Assembly (NCBI RefSeq): GCF_963678635.1
Contig: NC_087065.1
Span: 62,708,754-62,772,753 of the forward strand
Length of the DNA stretch: 64,000 nt
Source of the DNA: Symsagittifera roscoffensis
Lineage: Eukaryota; Xenacoelomorpha; Acoela; Convolutidae
Direction: 5' to 3'
Position 1 is the stretch's first letter; the number at the start of each line of letters is the position of its first letter. Positions 11,764-24,940 of this stretch are shown in pieces. Below the pieces are notes generated by a model. That model was given only the letters and a program-made list of their open reading frames with translations. It was not told the DNA's origin and ran no database searches. Made by a program: the position numbers and the translations under genes.

Positions 11764-12393
11764 GTTCGGTAAACAATATATGCCAAATGCTTGAGGATAA
11801 TTTTTGGATCAATCAAATTCTGGGTTGACTGAATACCAAAACACGCATACACACCCCCCCTTCCCCCCTATGGTACCTTGTATCGAATCTCGCCCCTATA
11901 AAAAAAGAAATGAACAGTTAAGCATATACGAATTTTGTACCTTGTTAAATTACTATGAAAGTGTATATAACTTGTTTGTGCATATTGCTGATCGTTTTTT
12001 CTGTCTAAAAACCAATATTGATCTTTTCACGCAAATTTCATTTTTTTATGGGACCGCATGGAGTACTTCTAGATGAGTTTTGTCATACCATAATTCTTAA
12101 CTATTGCCAAAAGCGCGAATAGTACCAAACTCCTGACGATGCGTAAATTGTTCGTAAAGATGCACAAATTCCTAAAGATGATAAACTCCTCAAGATGCTT
12201 ATATTGAGATTTGTCTTAGGTAACATTTTAAAAAATGTTGAAACTTCTAAAGAGCATTTTCGCAGGATTTACAAATAAGTATACACCTGTCAAGAACTTT
12301 TTAAATATACCCTCTTTTTCCATACCTGATACGCTCTGTAATCGATATTTTTTCAACTCGATTATTTTTGAAAGAATTTTGTTTATACTCTAG
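11764..12393 (+). other. DDX56 intron
   Basis: 630-bp GT-AG intron. Donor CAG|GTTCGG, acceptor ATACTCTAG|GAACG. Apart from a diverged short repeat (ACTCCTGACGATGCG, CCTAAAGATGA, CTCCTCAAGATGC near 12132-12197), nothing is recognised. It is the only intron that the protein alignment demands. Confidence 0.8.
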
Positions 12394-12924
12394 GAACGAT
12401 TAAAAAGTGACAGCGACGATGCGACAGAGGAATCAGAAAATGCAGTTGAGGATTACTTTGTCGATATGGCCGAAGTAGACAAACTTGTGTACAGAGTGAA
12501 CGACGTGCTCTCGTCTCTCTCTAACAAGACCATCCGAAGTGCACAGCTTCAGGAGATACACACGGAGCTGCTGCAGTCTGAGAAACTTAAGAAGCACTTC
12601 AAAAAACACCCCAGTGACCTGGTGGCCGTGCAACATGGAAACAACCAGACTGGAAGCAAACTCAAGAGGAAGTTCGAAGACATCTCAGAGTTTCCGGAGT
12701 ACCTGGCTCCCACGAAACTATCCACTAGTGATGCCGGAATTGAAGAGGTCCAGAGCGATACACGGGGTGTCTTAGGAGAGAGCAAAGATGACGGAGGAGC
12801 TTGGGACCGGAAAAAGGCGAAGAAACAGCTGCAGAAGGAAACTCTAGATTACTACAAGAAACTAGGTCTCCTGAAGAAAGGCAAAAAGCAGAGTAGAAAC
12901 AAAGATCCCCTCAAGTGTCTATGA
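12394..12924 (+). CDS. DDX56: DDX56/Dbp9, exon 2 (C-terminal domain)
   Basis: Codons 405-580, phase 0, ending in TGA at 12922-12924. The start carries an acidic stretch and then the family-typical C-terminal helix pattern: VDKLVYRVNDVL, SAQLQEIHTELLQSEKLKKH, DLVAVQHG, and FPEYLAPTKL, matching the region where DDX56 proteins read ELLHSEKLKxxF and PDYLVP. The C-terminus is lysine-rich (KKAKKQLQKE, KKGKKQSRNK), in keeping with nucleolar targeting. With exon 1 the protein is 580 residues, slightly longer than vertebrate DDX56 (~547). The frame is intact, so the gene looks functional. Confidence 0.92.
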   Translation, partial: ERLKSDSDDATEESENAVEDYFVDMAEVDKLVYRVNDVLSSLSNKTIRSAQLQEIHTELLQSEKLKKHFKKHPSDLVAVQHGNNQTGSKLKRKFEDISEFPEYLAPTKLSTSDAGIEEVQSDTRGVLGESKDDGGAWDRKKAKKQLQKETLDYYKKLGLLKKGKKQSRNKDPLKCL

Positions 12925-14151
12925 TATCTTGGTAGATTTTTACGATGTCAATGTTTAAGTGCAAGAATCTTCGCAACCATCCCGCGGATCCAGAAAAAAG
13001 ACTGATTTGGATTGCTTTGAAAAACATTCGTCATAAAATTATCTTATCAAATCTTCGTTTATGGCAACTTAGTTGAAATTATTTGGAAGATTTGAAGTAT
13101 CAGAAAATGAATGTACTCATGGCCCAATTTTTCATATAAAAAGGAGGAGCCCTAAATTCGGATAAGGTTGAGTGAGATAGAAGATAGATGATAGTTCACT
13201 TTCAGACATAAGTCGAACTGAATCTTTTCAATATCTAGAAAAAATGTTTTAAATTAATTTAAAAGCAGACTGGGGGTATCGCAGGCTCTACCTTGGTTGC
13301 ATTTTAGAAAAATCTTTGAGGTACTTATGCGTCTTGCGTAAATTAAGCTACCCGCGTTTGAACCTAACAAAATCAAATTTAACTAATGAATGCTTTTATT
13401 ACTTAAGAGTCTTATGTACATGTTTGATTTCTATGCCAAAAAATACAAGAGAAGGTATTCAATCGATTTTCAACAATTTGAAATTCGGACAAATTTTAAT
13501 CATTCATAATAGTTCATTTAATAAGTAGTTTAATCTAAGTTATCATTAAATGTTCGTGACAGTGAGGCGGCAGTTCGAAACAGGCGACAGTTCGTAACAT
13601 GCAAATAACGGATAGTTATGAATTCAGATTGGTTCTAATTTTTACCAGTTACAAATTGTCGCCCAAAACTTTCTAGCCCCTTATTTTCAAAATTTGTCAA
13701 AAGGTGTTTTAAAAGTTTTTATTCACTTGTTTCTCCAATTTTGTAAGTGGTCGAAGCATTCTAGGCAGAAACGGCGTAACCTGTTTATATTGAACATAGT
13801 ATATCCTGTCTTACAAGAGAGACCTTGCCTGCAATGAATAGATCGATAAAAATACTAAAGAAACAAAATGTAATGAACCATTGATCTGAGTTTTAAAAAT
13901 TGGTCTTCATAGAGCAGCATGATTTTTTTTACACTGGCGATAATTGATTTGCGGAACGAAACATGTCATCAAATTTGATGAAGTTATAACAAATCATAGC
14001 CCATTTCCGCGTTACAACTTTGAACTAAATTAACACACCGGTGCGCTTGAAATAATCCAGCAGTTAGATTAAAATCTAAAATCAGGAGCAGTGGAGGTAG
14101 CAGGTAGGAAAACACGCCTGAAAATTATGTGACTCAGCAGCACTGCTAAAC
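12925..14151. other. intergenic DNA between DDX56 and ferlin
   Basis: About 1.2 kb with no recognised gene or repeat family. It should contain the DDX56 3' UTR and the ferlin promoter and 5' UTR. No clear TATA box or CpG-rich segment stands out. Confidence 0.5.
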
Positions 14152-14216
14152 ATGGAAAAAATCCGCGACAGTCTGCTTCATAATCTGCGCGATTCTAATC
14201 TGAACGATATCGAACG
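14152..14216 (+). CDS. candidate ferlin exon 1 (start codon)
   Basis: ATG followed by 21 codons ([16 protein letters not shown]...) and an excellent donor CGAACG|GTAAGT. It ends in phase 2, exactly the phase needed by the C2A exon at 26775, where CG plus G makes Arg. It predicts an N-terminal extension not found in vertebrate dysferlin, which begins directly with C2A. The link spans 12.6 kb and rests on phase and donor quality only. Confidence 0.5.
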
Positions 14217-17200
14217 GTAAGTTTCTCAAATTAATTCAAAAAAATAGGTTTGTTTTATACTGATTATTGGGAAGCTAATTTCGCCATTTCTTTTTTTAAT
14301 GTTCTAAGGGAGGATCTGGAACTTTTGCGAGGGTTTAGCGTTGTCCTTAACTTGAGATTGTCAATTAAAAGTAATTTGAATGAGGAAACTGAGTCAAAGC
14401 TATATGCACAATTCGTTGTTCCTACCACGAAATGTGCAGGAATTTCCTACGCTGCTTTTTTCAGTTTTTAACGAAAAAATGATGCGCTACAATTAAGTGG
14501 GAACCAGAGTTGAATGATGTATCTATTTGAAACCATTGCAGTCAAATCGATCAATGTTCATCGGGAAAAGCAAGTGTATTGCAAGCTAGTACTGGATTTT
14601 TTTTGCGTAAATAACTATGTTCACAGGATGACTGAAATTGGTCGTGGTATCAAATTAGTTCACGGTTGCATTCTACCAGCGGAATATAATTCCTGATGTG
14701 TTGTCTTAGTTCTGAACCTTTTACTGAAGTTGCAAAAGAAGTAAATAGATGTTTTATCGGTTATGTTGATGACGTAAGTTTACTGGCTGGCTGTTTTTTT
14801 TTTCAGCAAACTTTCAATCATTTTTTCATTTTACTCGTATAAAAAAGCAATGAATGGAAGTGTTCATTAAAAATGAATCAAAAGATTGATGTCTGATATT
14901 GAAGGTTTCCGAAGGAGTTCTAGAAACTTCCTTCATCTTCAATAACAAGCCTGTGTTGAAATATTTTACTGCGAATTATGCTTTTATCAGCATTATTTTT
15001 AATGAACACTTCCATTCAGAAGCCAGTGACTCAAAAGTTTTAAACTTTGATATAGTGTTTTGATTCGCAAGTTTAAGAAATTGATCATTTAGATTTTAAA
15101 AATTTACATTTAAAAATTATGTGCCACTGGCTCCTGTAATACTTGTGCGGAAACCAGTTATTGTTAATTTAAGAGAGATTTCAGCGAAAAGGTTTTCGTT
15201 CGGGACTTTGTATTCCGACTATTTAAAAAAATATGGAGGAATTTCTTATTCAGGTGTTTTAGTTTTTCATTTTCCACCCAAAATCAGGTAGCACAAATCA
15301 TCGGAATGGTTCGAGTGATATATCATGTTACTGCCTTTTAAGTCCTGATTTCAAAGAAATTAAAAAATTTGAAAAAGTTGTCTGTGTTGAGAAAAGCCAG
15401 TGTCGAGAAAAAAGTTTTCGCGGTGTCGAGAAAAAACAGTGTAGTGAAAAACTCAGTGTCATGAAAAACTCAGTGTCGAGAAAAATCAGTGTTGAGAAAA
15501 AGTCAGTCTTTTTTTTCTATTTACTTGTGTTCATTGACCCTTTTCCAACTGTCTGTTGGCTAAGTGTGTTGTTTCAGGAAAAACCTAAAAGATTGTTAGT
15601 CTCTTAGCTACTAAGTTATCACCCTATTGCAACCGGTTACTCGACTTTTTTCCCGTCAAGATTTTTGTCCACAGGACTCGTCTGGACTCATCTCTACCCT
15701 GTTTACACTTGCGAAGCAATATATTATAGTACGAACTTTCTTTTTTTCCAACCTAAGTCGCAAATATTGTTGCGACTTAGTCGCAATTGTTGTTGCGACT
15801 TAAAGCAGCAATATTTGCTGCACCGAATTGGCAATAAGATTTTTTGATATTTTGTTGCACCTTTGATATTTAGTTGCTTTAACATTCGAATAGTTATAAG
15901 TTTACACAGTTGATGCATTTTTAATTCATCAAGTGAACCGAAGAAAGCTATTTATTTCAAACAACATAACAATACTAAAATGTCGATTTCAGAAATTTTT
16001 CAACTCAATATATCTCGCAATTTTTTGAAATGCATAATTTATACATGTGGCTTTATGATTTGCGATTTTTTACATGCAAAATTTTACCTTTTTGTATTAG
16101 ATGCTTTTTTTGTTGCATCGAATTAGCAATTTGTTAGCATATGTAGCTGCATTATTGATAGCTAGTTTTTGGGGATTTCAAGCATTCGTGGCTGAGTGGT
16201 TAGTGCGTGAGATTCAAGTTTGCTAGGTCGCAGATTTTTGCTAATTCGAGTTTTTGCTAAGCCTCGAGTTTTGCAAATTCGAGGCTTATTTCTACTTTTC
16301 ATGTGTCATTTGATAGCTGCTTTTTGGTCGTGTTTTCTCAAATGTTTGCGAAGCACAGCTTTGCCTCTGTGTTCCTTATGTATTCAAATTTTTAGTGTTC
16401 CCGGCCAATTTAGTCTGTAGGTAACGAATATGCCTGGGACGCCAAGTGTCCTGGGTTCGAGTCTGACCAGGACCTGTTTTTTTTTAAATGGGTTATATTC
16501 TGTTTCAATAAAAAAATTGTCGATTAATTATTTGTCAGCTTATCTGTTGTCGGCTTTTTTTCTGATCTTGGAATTGTTGTTTATAGTGCTTGAATTACGC
16601 CTATATTTTGTAATTTTACTTACCATGACTTTTTATTTCCTCACTTTTTTTTGTTTCGTTTAAAAAATTCCTCGGCCAAATATTATTCCGCCTATTTTTT
16701 CATCGGTGTAATGACCTAATTTGGGGTCGTTTCAAAATCAACACAATTTTAGCACTCCGCTCCGCACTTTTTAACTAAGTTGTATGTTTACCAATCTGTT
16801 TGTTGAAATTTCATTTTTTTCGTTTTGGAATTTTTTTTACTGTTTGCAAAAATTTGATTTTTTGGTTTCAATGGATAGAACTGTTTCAAAAAGCTCCGCT
16901 GCATAAGTGACTAGGACTTAAATTTTTTTTGCTTGTTACGGTCCTTGAAATAAATTTTTATTTTTTGACCGTTTTGTGGATCTTTTCGTTTTTTCTCAAA
17001 AACTAACCTCTCATCTCTGATATTGTGAGTTGAATAAGATAGCCTATAGGAGGAAGCTCCTCTGCATTAGCGGACACCAACAAAATGTTTTAAAAAAGAA
17101 GTTAGTACCCTCTGAAAGGTCAAACTGCTAGTTTTTTAAAAACTTGAATATTCTCGAAAACTACCCTGCCACACCTAAGATTTTTGGTTCAATTCTCAGA

Positions 17201-20200
17201 AAAGGCTTCGGGATCTTCATTTGATTTTGCTACTACGCACAATTTTTTTGACTCCAAGAATTATGGCCCTCGGAAAAATAAAAAGTTTGATTTTGTGACT
17301 GTTTTTTTTTAAAGATTTCAACTTTTCTCGAAAACTACCCTCCCAAATCTAAGATTTTGGTTTCAATCGAAAGGACGTGGTGTGGGGAGCGCCCAGGCAG
17401 TCTCGATTACTCGCAAAAAATATATTACAAATTTTTTTGACCCTCGTAACAGTCAAAATTTCGATTTTTGTCCTAAATCTGATATTTTAGGTTCAATGGG
17501 GTAACGGGTTATGGGAAGCTCCTCTGTATTAGCGGACACTAACAAAAAGTTTTACGCAAGAACATATTGCCCTCTGAAAATTCAAACATTCAGTTTTTTA
17601 ACCGTCTCTCAAACTTTTTGAATATTCTCGAAAACTACCCTGCCATACCTAAGATTTTGGGTTCAATTTTCAAATGGGCTTCGGGAAGTTAATTTGCTTT
17701 TGCTACTACGTCCAAATTTTTTGACTCCAAAAGTTATGGCCCTCGGAAAAGTAAACAGTTCGATTTTGTGACCGTTTTTTTTTTTGAAAAATTTTAACTT
17801 TTCTCGAAAACTACCCTCCCAAATCTGAGATCTGGTATCAATCGAAAGGTCTTGTTGTGGGGAGCTCCCATGCTGAAGCGATTACACCCAAAATAAATAA
17901 CACAAACATTTTTGTCCCTCGGAAACGTCCAAATATTAATTTATTTCCCAAATCTGATATTGTGGGTTCAATGAGATTACGGGTAGTGAGAAGCTCCTCT
18001 ACATTAGCGGACACTAGCGAAAAGTTTTACACAAGAAATAATTGCCCTCTGAAAAATCAAATTTTTGAATTTTTGACCATTATAAATTTTTTCAACATTC
18101 TCAAAAACTACCCTGCTATACCTGATGTTTTGAGTTCAAATGGTTTGGATTTTGGAAAGTCTTTTGAACCTTTTTTTTTAGAACTTGTGACCGCTTTTTA
18201 GAAACTTTTTTTTAATTTTGTTAAATCTTACTTAATCAAATCTGAGATGAAAAGTTCCATTGAAGTAACGGGTTGCGATATATTTTCCCGCAGAAGCAGC
18301 GATTCCTCAACTTTTTGTTAGAGAATTTTCTATCTTTTTGGGAAAATTGATTTTCTCAAAATTTCTTTTCACTTATTTTAGTAGAGGAACAGCTAATTTT
18401 TTAGGCAACCCAATTTTTGAAATCACTCTTTTCGTGCCGCATCAGTATAGCAAACTCATTCAATAAAGCTTTAGCTGGTCCTCTAGTTGTTTTTATCAAG
18501 ACTTACGAAAGTTTTGGTTCACCTAGTTTTCAGTATCTAAAATTGTCTCATTTTTTACTGTCTTTTTGTTTGTATTGTATCGCAAGTGATGCGAAGCTCC
18601 GCGTCGTCTCTGTGTTTTTTCGTACTTTAAGCCGTGATGATTTAGCGTTTCTTGGTTATAGTTCGTTTTTGGAGTTTTTTACTTTTAAAAAAACTTTTGA
18701 CCCTTGGTCTAATTGTCAGCTAATAAGGTGAGCGTGCATGCTTGCATGAGGTAGTTTATTCTTACTATTAGCTGTGAAAATTTAGCTTTTCTTGATTAAA
18801 ATTAGTTTTTTGGAGTTTTTTTAGCGCCAGTTTGAACATTTAAAAAACAAATTTTTAACCTTTTTTTTCATTTTCTTGTCAATTTTCTAAAAAAAGTTGT
18901 ACTCCAATTGGGCTATTTACCGTTGCGATAAGCAAGGGTATTGCAATCGGGTTCTGTACTTTTTTTCGTAAATAACTTGAACCACAGAATGGTCAATTTT
19001 GTCAGAATGGTAAATTTCAAGACATGCACAGTTTCTGAAAATTCAAATCAAACTACTTCATCTAGGTAGTAAACAGGTGGAGTACATGTCAGTCATAAAT
19101 TAATTTTTCAAATGGAAAAACCTTTGAAAAATGTGATTTTTTCGGTTTTGTGGTGTTCGGCCTAGTTTCAGCTGCCCCTTTTTTTTCTAAAATGGCATTT
19201 GTTTTTATCTGGTACTGGTTTTTATCGTCATAATGTGTAAAACATGGATTTGATTTAAGTTCAAATTGTGTCTTTTTTCTAATTGAAAGTTCTGTAATTT
19301 GCCATTTTAACAAACCTGAATTCGTATATATATTTTTTTTTTCAATTAAACGATTTCGGCGTAAGAAAGCGGTATCGACTCAGTCAACTTATATTGTGTA
19401 GTTTCGATTGCCCAAAAATTTTTGTTCGGTAAAATTAGTTATTATGCAAATGTGTGTGACTGGGTGTTTTTATTTTTTTTTACTTCAGTGGAAAACTATT
19501 TTCTATTTTCAAAAATCGGGTTTCAATGCGAAGACCGACCACTCGTACTCTGCGTGTCTGCATAGTCCCCTCGTATTTTTACCTTGCCCTACTGTCTCTA
19601 GCCTTCGAAAAAGTCTGTGGGGGAATATTTGACCCATATTTTTAGGATTTTCTTGTTTTCTCAAAAACTACTCTCCCAAATCGGATATTTGTGTGCAATG
19701 AATAAAATGGGTTGGAAAAAGCTCTCTTCCACAAGTGGCTCCCCTCAAGTTTTTTTACAGAGTAAGTTCTGGCTCTCGGACTAGTCAAATATTTGAATTT
19801 TTGATCGTTTATTTATTCTTTTTGATTTTTCTCGAAAACTACCTGCCCAAACCTGAGTTTTTGCGTTCAATCGAAACAACAGTTTATATGAATCTTCTTT
19901 ACTGCATAAACAGCTACAGCCAGCACAAAAGTGTGATTCTCGGTTTTTGATTTATTCACCGTTTTTTGGAAACTTGACTTTTCTCGAAAACTACCCTGCC
20001 AATTCCTAAGTAAAATTGTTCAATCGAGATGGCTGGTTTTGAGAGTTTTTAATTTTTTAATTTACCCATTTCATCCCGCATCTGTAAAAAAAATTCCGGA
20101 AATATCAAAAAGCTAGCTTTAGCTGGGCCCCTAGTTATTTTTATTGAGACATACGAACAAAGCGGCAAAAGGAGCTCTGTTCGCTAAAAACGCAGTTATT

Positions 20201-23200
20201 ACTCAAGGCAGATAATTCGTTTTATCTGTTCTCATGTAGCTTCGTATCGTATTTTTTTCAGGTAGTTTTGTAAAATTTATCCTTTATACTCATTTCAGAA
20301 GATTTTTTTTCTGTATTTTTTTTTTCGCTGACGATGGCTATTTGTTTTGAATATGATTATGGTTTTTTATTCTGAAGCATGCTGATCTCCTTTTCTATTC
20401 ATATTTGTGGACGTAATTAAACAGATAATTCTCGGATGATTTTGTGTGTCATTTGGCACCATATGTTCTCCCGGTTTAAAAAGTAAAAAATTGAACAAAA
20501 AAATGAAAATAAGAGAGGTGGATTGTACAGTTTAATTAACATTATGAAATACACAGCTCCTCACAGCTCAGTTCCTACTAAATTGGAATAAAAATGGAAT
20601 TTGTGTGATTTAAAAACTTCTAATACTTCAAATTATGGCATACTTTGAAAAGTAGCTTGTCCATGACGTGACGTGACAAAAGTTTAGTCTTATTTTCTTT
20701 TCAATTTGTTGCGCTTTTTCCGACTGAATGACTTTTTTTGGTTTGAAATGAAGTTGGAATTGAACAAACATGTGAGAAAGGATAAGCACACTTGTGCCAT
20801 TTCATTTCAGCTCAAGAAGGAATCATCCAAAGGATATTTTCTTTTACTCTAAAACGAACTCCGCCATAAAACATGCTTATAATTCAAACTCGATAATAGC
20901 ACAAATCGACACCAGTTGAGTTTAAAAAATACATTTACTCAAAACTAACCATGTGAAAAGTTATATATTTCAAAAGTTTAAACATACAAGCAGTGTTTGC
21001 TCTTTTTATTGTAATTTTTATTTCGCTGTCATTTTTATTTTTAATTTTTTAATTTCGGTTTGTGATCTTCCAAAATTGGCTTCAAACGTCTCGACCAGGC
21101 ACTGTCTTAGATCCAAACCGCTTTTTATCTCGTGTCTAACGTTAGATTAATTTAATCTTGACAAGGTTAGTTCGTCTTCTTAGTTGTTTTGGTTGTACGA
21201 TACAACGTTTAAAAAATCAGAAAAAAATTGCTCTTAAATCGCAGGCAAAAAATTGCCCGGTGGTAAAAGCCACTCGTACAAAATCAGAAGTGACTTAAAA
21301 TGATCAGAGCTTTTCAAAAGCATTGGCTGCTAAATTTGAAGCGTAATATGGGTCAACAGCTCTCCAAGCTCAACTCTCGTACAGACCAACCTAGTATTTT
21401 AATTTTTGTTTTAATATTTTTTCCGGTCTGATTTTTGAAGATAATGGAGCCTATTAAAGATTGTTGTGGTTTAAAAGAGATTGAAAAAAAAAACATACAA
21501 TTTCGGCAAATATTAAAATCCGACATGCATGGGTTTTTTTTGCGGCAGCAAATATGGAGAGGTAATTTTTGCATGAATAAATGCATGTGACCGTTTGTTT
21601 TAGCTCGTAGTGATTTGCACCTTTGATCGGCGTACAGCTCACGAAAATTCTGGGCGGTGGCGTTTACCGACTTTAAACTTTTTTTTTCGACCCAAGTGAC
21701 AGAAGTTGTTTATCCATTGGCTGGATTTGAAAAGAGGAGCAACTCCAGCTGAGTCCAGCAGAACATGTCTGCAGGGTAAGTTTTAGTCTTTTTCGGCCTC
21801 CAAAAAACCAAAGCAAAACTGTTTTTGGAGCAAAGAAGTTTTTTTCCTTTTTAACAGAGATATATTTTTGAAGTCCTTACGACGGAAATGGCTTTAAGTT
21901 GATGCATGGCTCGATTCCATCGGACGATTCGCTAGAGTAGCTAAAATTGGGTCAAAAAAGTACATCGAAACTAGAGTTCTTTCCTGCTACTTTCAGGAGC
22001 CTGGTCGGACAAACAAGGAATTGTAGGAATCGTAAGAAAACCTGCTTAAGTTGCTATAAATTTCTTCGTTTTGTGGAGAGTCAGAGACATTGTTATATTT
22101 TTAAATTTTTTCCCAATTTGACTACCCTAAATTAGTTGGCTCGCATTTGAATTAACGGTTGAATTTTAAAACATTGACGGGTTCAGTTTTGAACAATCGT
22201 TTTTGAACGCAGAGAGTTTAACATAAAATAATTTTTTTTTTAATTCTAGGGGCAGTACAACAGTGCCGGAGTACGACAGTACCAAAAATCATTTTGTTGT
22301 TCAATAGTGCCGAAAGTTATTTTGAATACTGTTTTTACTCATCTCACTGGCAAGTGATTATTTTCAAATGGACGGAATTTGAAACGATGAAAATGGCCAT
22401 ATCAATTAATGCAGCTTGTAAAACAAACAAAAGTTCCCCAAGCGCGGCGTCATATGTTTTTTCTGAGCAAACAATTATCCTCAGCAAATTGTCACAATTT
22501 CTTCCTGGTTTTGTTTCAAAACAAAACAGTATTCCCGCAAAACTGCCAACGAATCACAAAAAGAACCCGAAATTCCCAAATATGATCAATTTTTGAGACT
22601 GTTGAACACGTTTTCAGTTTCAGCACTGTTGTACTTCGGCACCGTTGAACGCCACCATATTCTCTTCTCAAAAATTTTGAATAGAAGAAGGCTCACTAAA
22701 TGATTGCCAATTTTTTGTCGCTCTTAAGAAATGTAATGGAATGTTTTTAAAAAGTTTTCTGTGTAATATTTTAAATTTTTTCTTAATTAAACTGTACTGA
22801 GGTTGTATGATAATTTGAATGTTGTATTGATTATTACACTTGTTGTACTTTAAATACAGGATCGAATAACTTTTTTACAACCTAAGTTTCAATTCTTGAG
22901 TTTAATTGTTGTAAGCAGTTTAGTTTCCTTTTGAAGATTTCAACTATCAGTAGCTTTATACGTTTTATTAAAGCACATTCCTTGTTGCCAGGTCATAATT
23001 TTTTCGGCTTTCGCTCGCTGTGGTTTTTCTCTAGACAAGTTGCTATATATCAAACTTTAAAGGATGTCTTAACTGCAATCATTTTTTATAATTTTTTGGA
23101 ATAATTTTCTTGAAACAATTTCCTGAAAATTTCTTGAAATCTGTTTTTTTTTGTTATTTAGATTGAAACGAATGCGCGGGTCCCTAAAACATTGACTTTG

Positions 23201-24872
23201 AAAAGAACAGATAATACCAGTTCAATTAAAATTTTAGATAAACTTTTTAAAAAGGGGCATAGGAAATTAGACGAGAAGCAAACTTGATGCCGCTCATTGA
23301 AAGAAATTTGGGCGAATTTATAAAAGTACTATTACGAGAAAATAAACGAAATATGCTTAAAGAAAATTAAAATATACCAATTTTACGTGCCACTCTTGCA
23401 TATTTCATGCATTTCAAAATTGTATTATATTTTTTCGATCAAACGTTTTGTCATGAATAAAAAAAATTTTCATCATAAATAGGTTGAACGGCTAAATTAG
23501 TTTTTAATGTTGTCCTAATTTCGTGTCATCTAACTGTTTTACCACCGTATTACGTTAAATCGCAATACGCTTGTTGAATACTTTTCTGATCAGATAATTC
23601 AGCTTTATTAAAATCATCGATTTGCTTGTCCCCTAGTTTCTTAATCCTTTTTCCAATAGAATTAGTCTGACCTGGTAATTCAAAATTTTAATGAAAAAAT
23701 GACTACCCTATCAGTCTCGTACAATTTTTGAAATTGTTTATTGGAAAATTTTCTTTTTTTTTAAATCTCTAATTGCGATAATTACCCTTGCGATAAGCAA
23801 GAGTATTGAAATCAGGTACTAGACGTTTTTCCCGTAAACAACTTTGTCTACAGGAAGATTAAAATTTCGTAATGTCCAAATGCATCTCTATTTGTACCCA
23901 ACTTGCACGTCTAACAGCTGTAATTCAACAGGTAGACTCAGCGACTGAATTGATAATTGTTTTACAGCTAAAAAAAGTTTTCAGATGCAAATCGATTTTT
24001 TGTCGGCTTTATTGTTTTCGACCCAATTTTTGTCGGCTTGCTTGCCGGGTAATTATATCTTTTTTTTGGTAGTTTTTTTTAGTACATTTTTTCTTCATTT
24101 TCATGAGCATAAATATAGTTCATGGTTTTCTGGTTTTTTATAGGCGCCAAAATATTCTGCTAGAAGTAAAATTTTTCGGAATTTTTGTGCTGGAATTTTT
24201 CTGCAATAAATATTAATTTTTGTTGTGATCTAGCTCTCTTACCGTTGCGAATAATTCTTAATTGATAGCTCTTAAAATGATTGCGTTATTCTCATAGGCT
24301 TTTAGAGTTTTTTTCTGATTTTTGGCAAGCTCTTTTCTGTGACAGTTGTTTGTAATTTTTGCTTTCATGTTTTTGAAATTTTGTTATTCGTTTTTTTTTT
24401 AAATTTTATACTATAGCATTTTGCGAATAGAGCCGTTCACCCCCCGATTTTTCTTGTTGGATATGCAGATTGTTCGGTTGCAAGATTTAATGAACAGTTT
24501 TTGAGTACATTTAGGATTTTTTGATCTCAATTTTTTTATTCTTAATGTTTTCATCGATTGGTTATCAGAAAAAAATGGATAGATTTAAGCCCAAATTCTT
24601 CTTTTGTGTTGAAGGTAATTGATTTCTATAACATTTGCAATAAAAATTTTGTTGACTTTTTCGACTACGATTTCTTCAAAAAAATTCATTCAAATTTTCA
24701 ATTTTTAAGTTAGAGCCACTTTATACTTTGATTTTTGGAGCTTTATTGTGCATCGCAAGTGGCGTAAAGCTCAGTTTTGCCTCTCTCTGTGTAAATATAT
24801 GTAATCCTGCATTTTTTGTTTAGAGTTAATTGCATGGACCGTTTTTAAAACCGCATCAAAGAGTTTTTCTTC

Positions 24873-24940
<68 letters not shown>

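Noticed and set aside
16191-16250. Possible genuine tRNA gene (TGGCTGAGTGGTTAGTGCG)
   Set aside because: An A-box-like stretch is present, but no complete cloverleaf or good B box follows at tRNA spacing, and the same block recurs in several repeats.
22294-22596. A 100-codon + strand open frame
   Set aside because: It lies wholly inside a candidate TIR element, has no recognisable domain and no coding-like composition.
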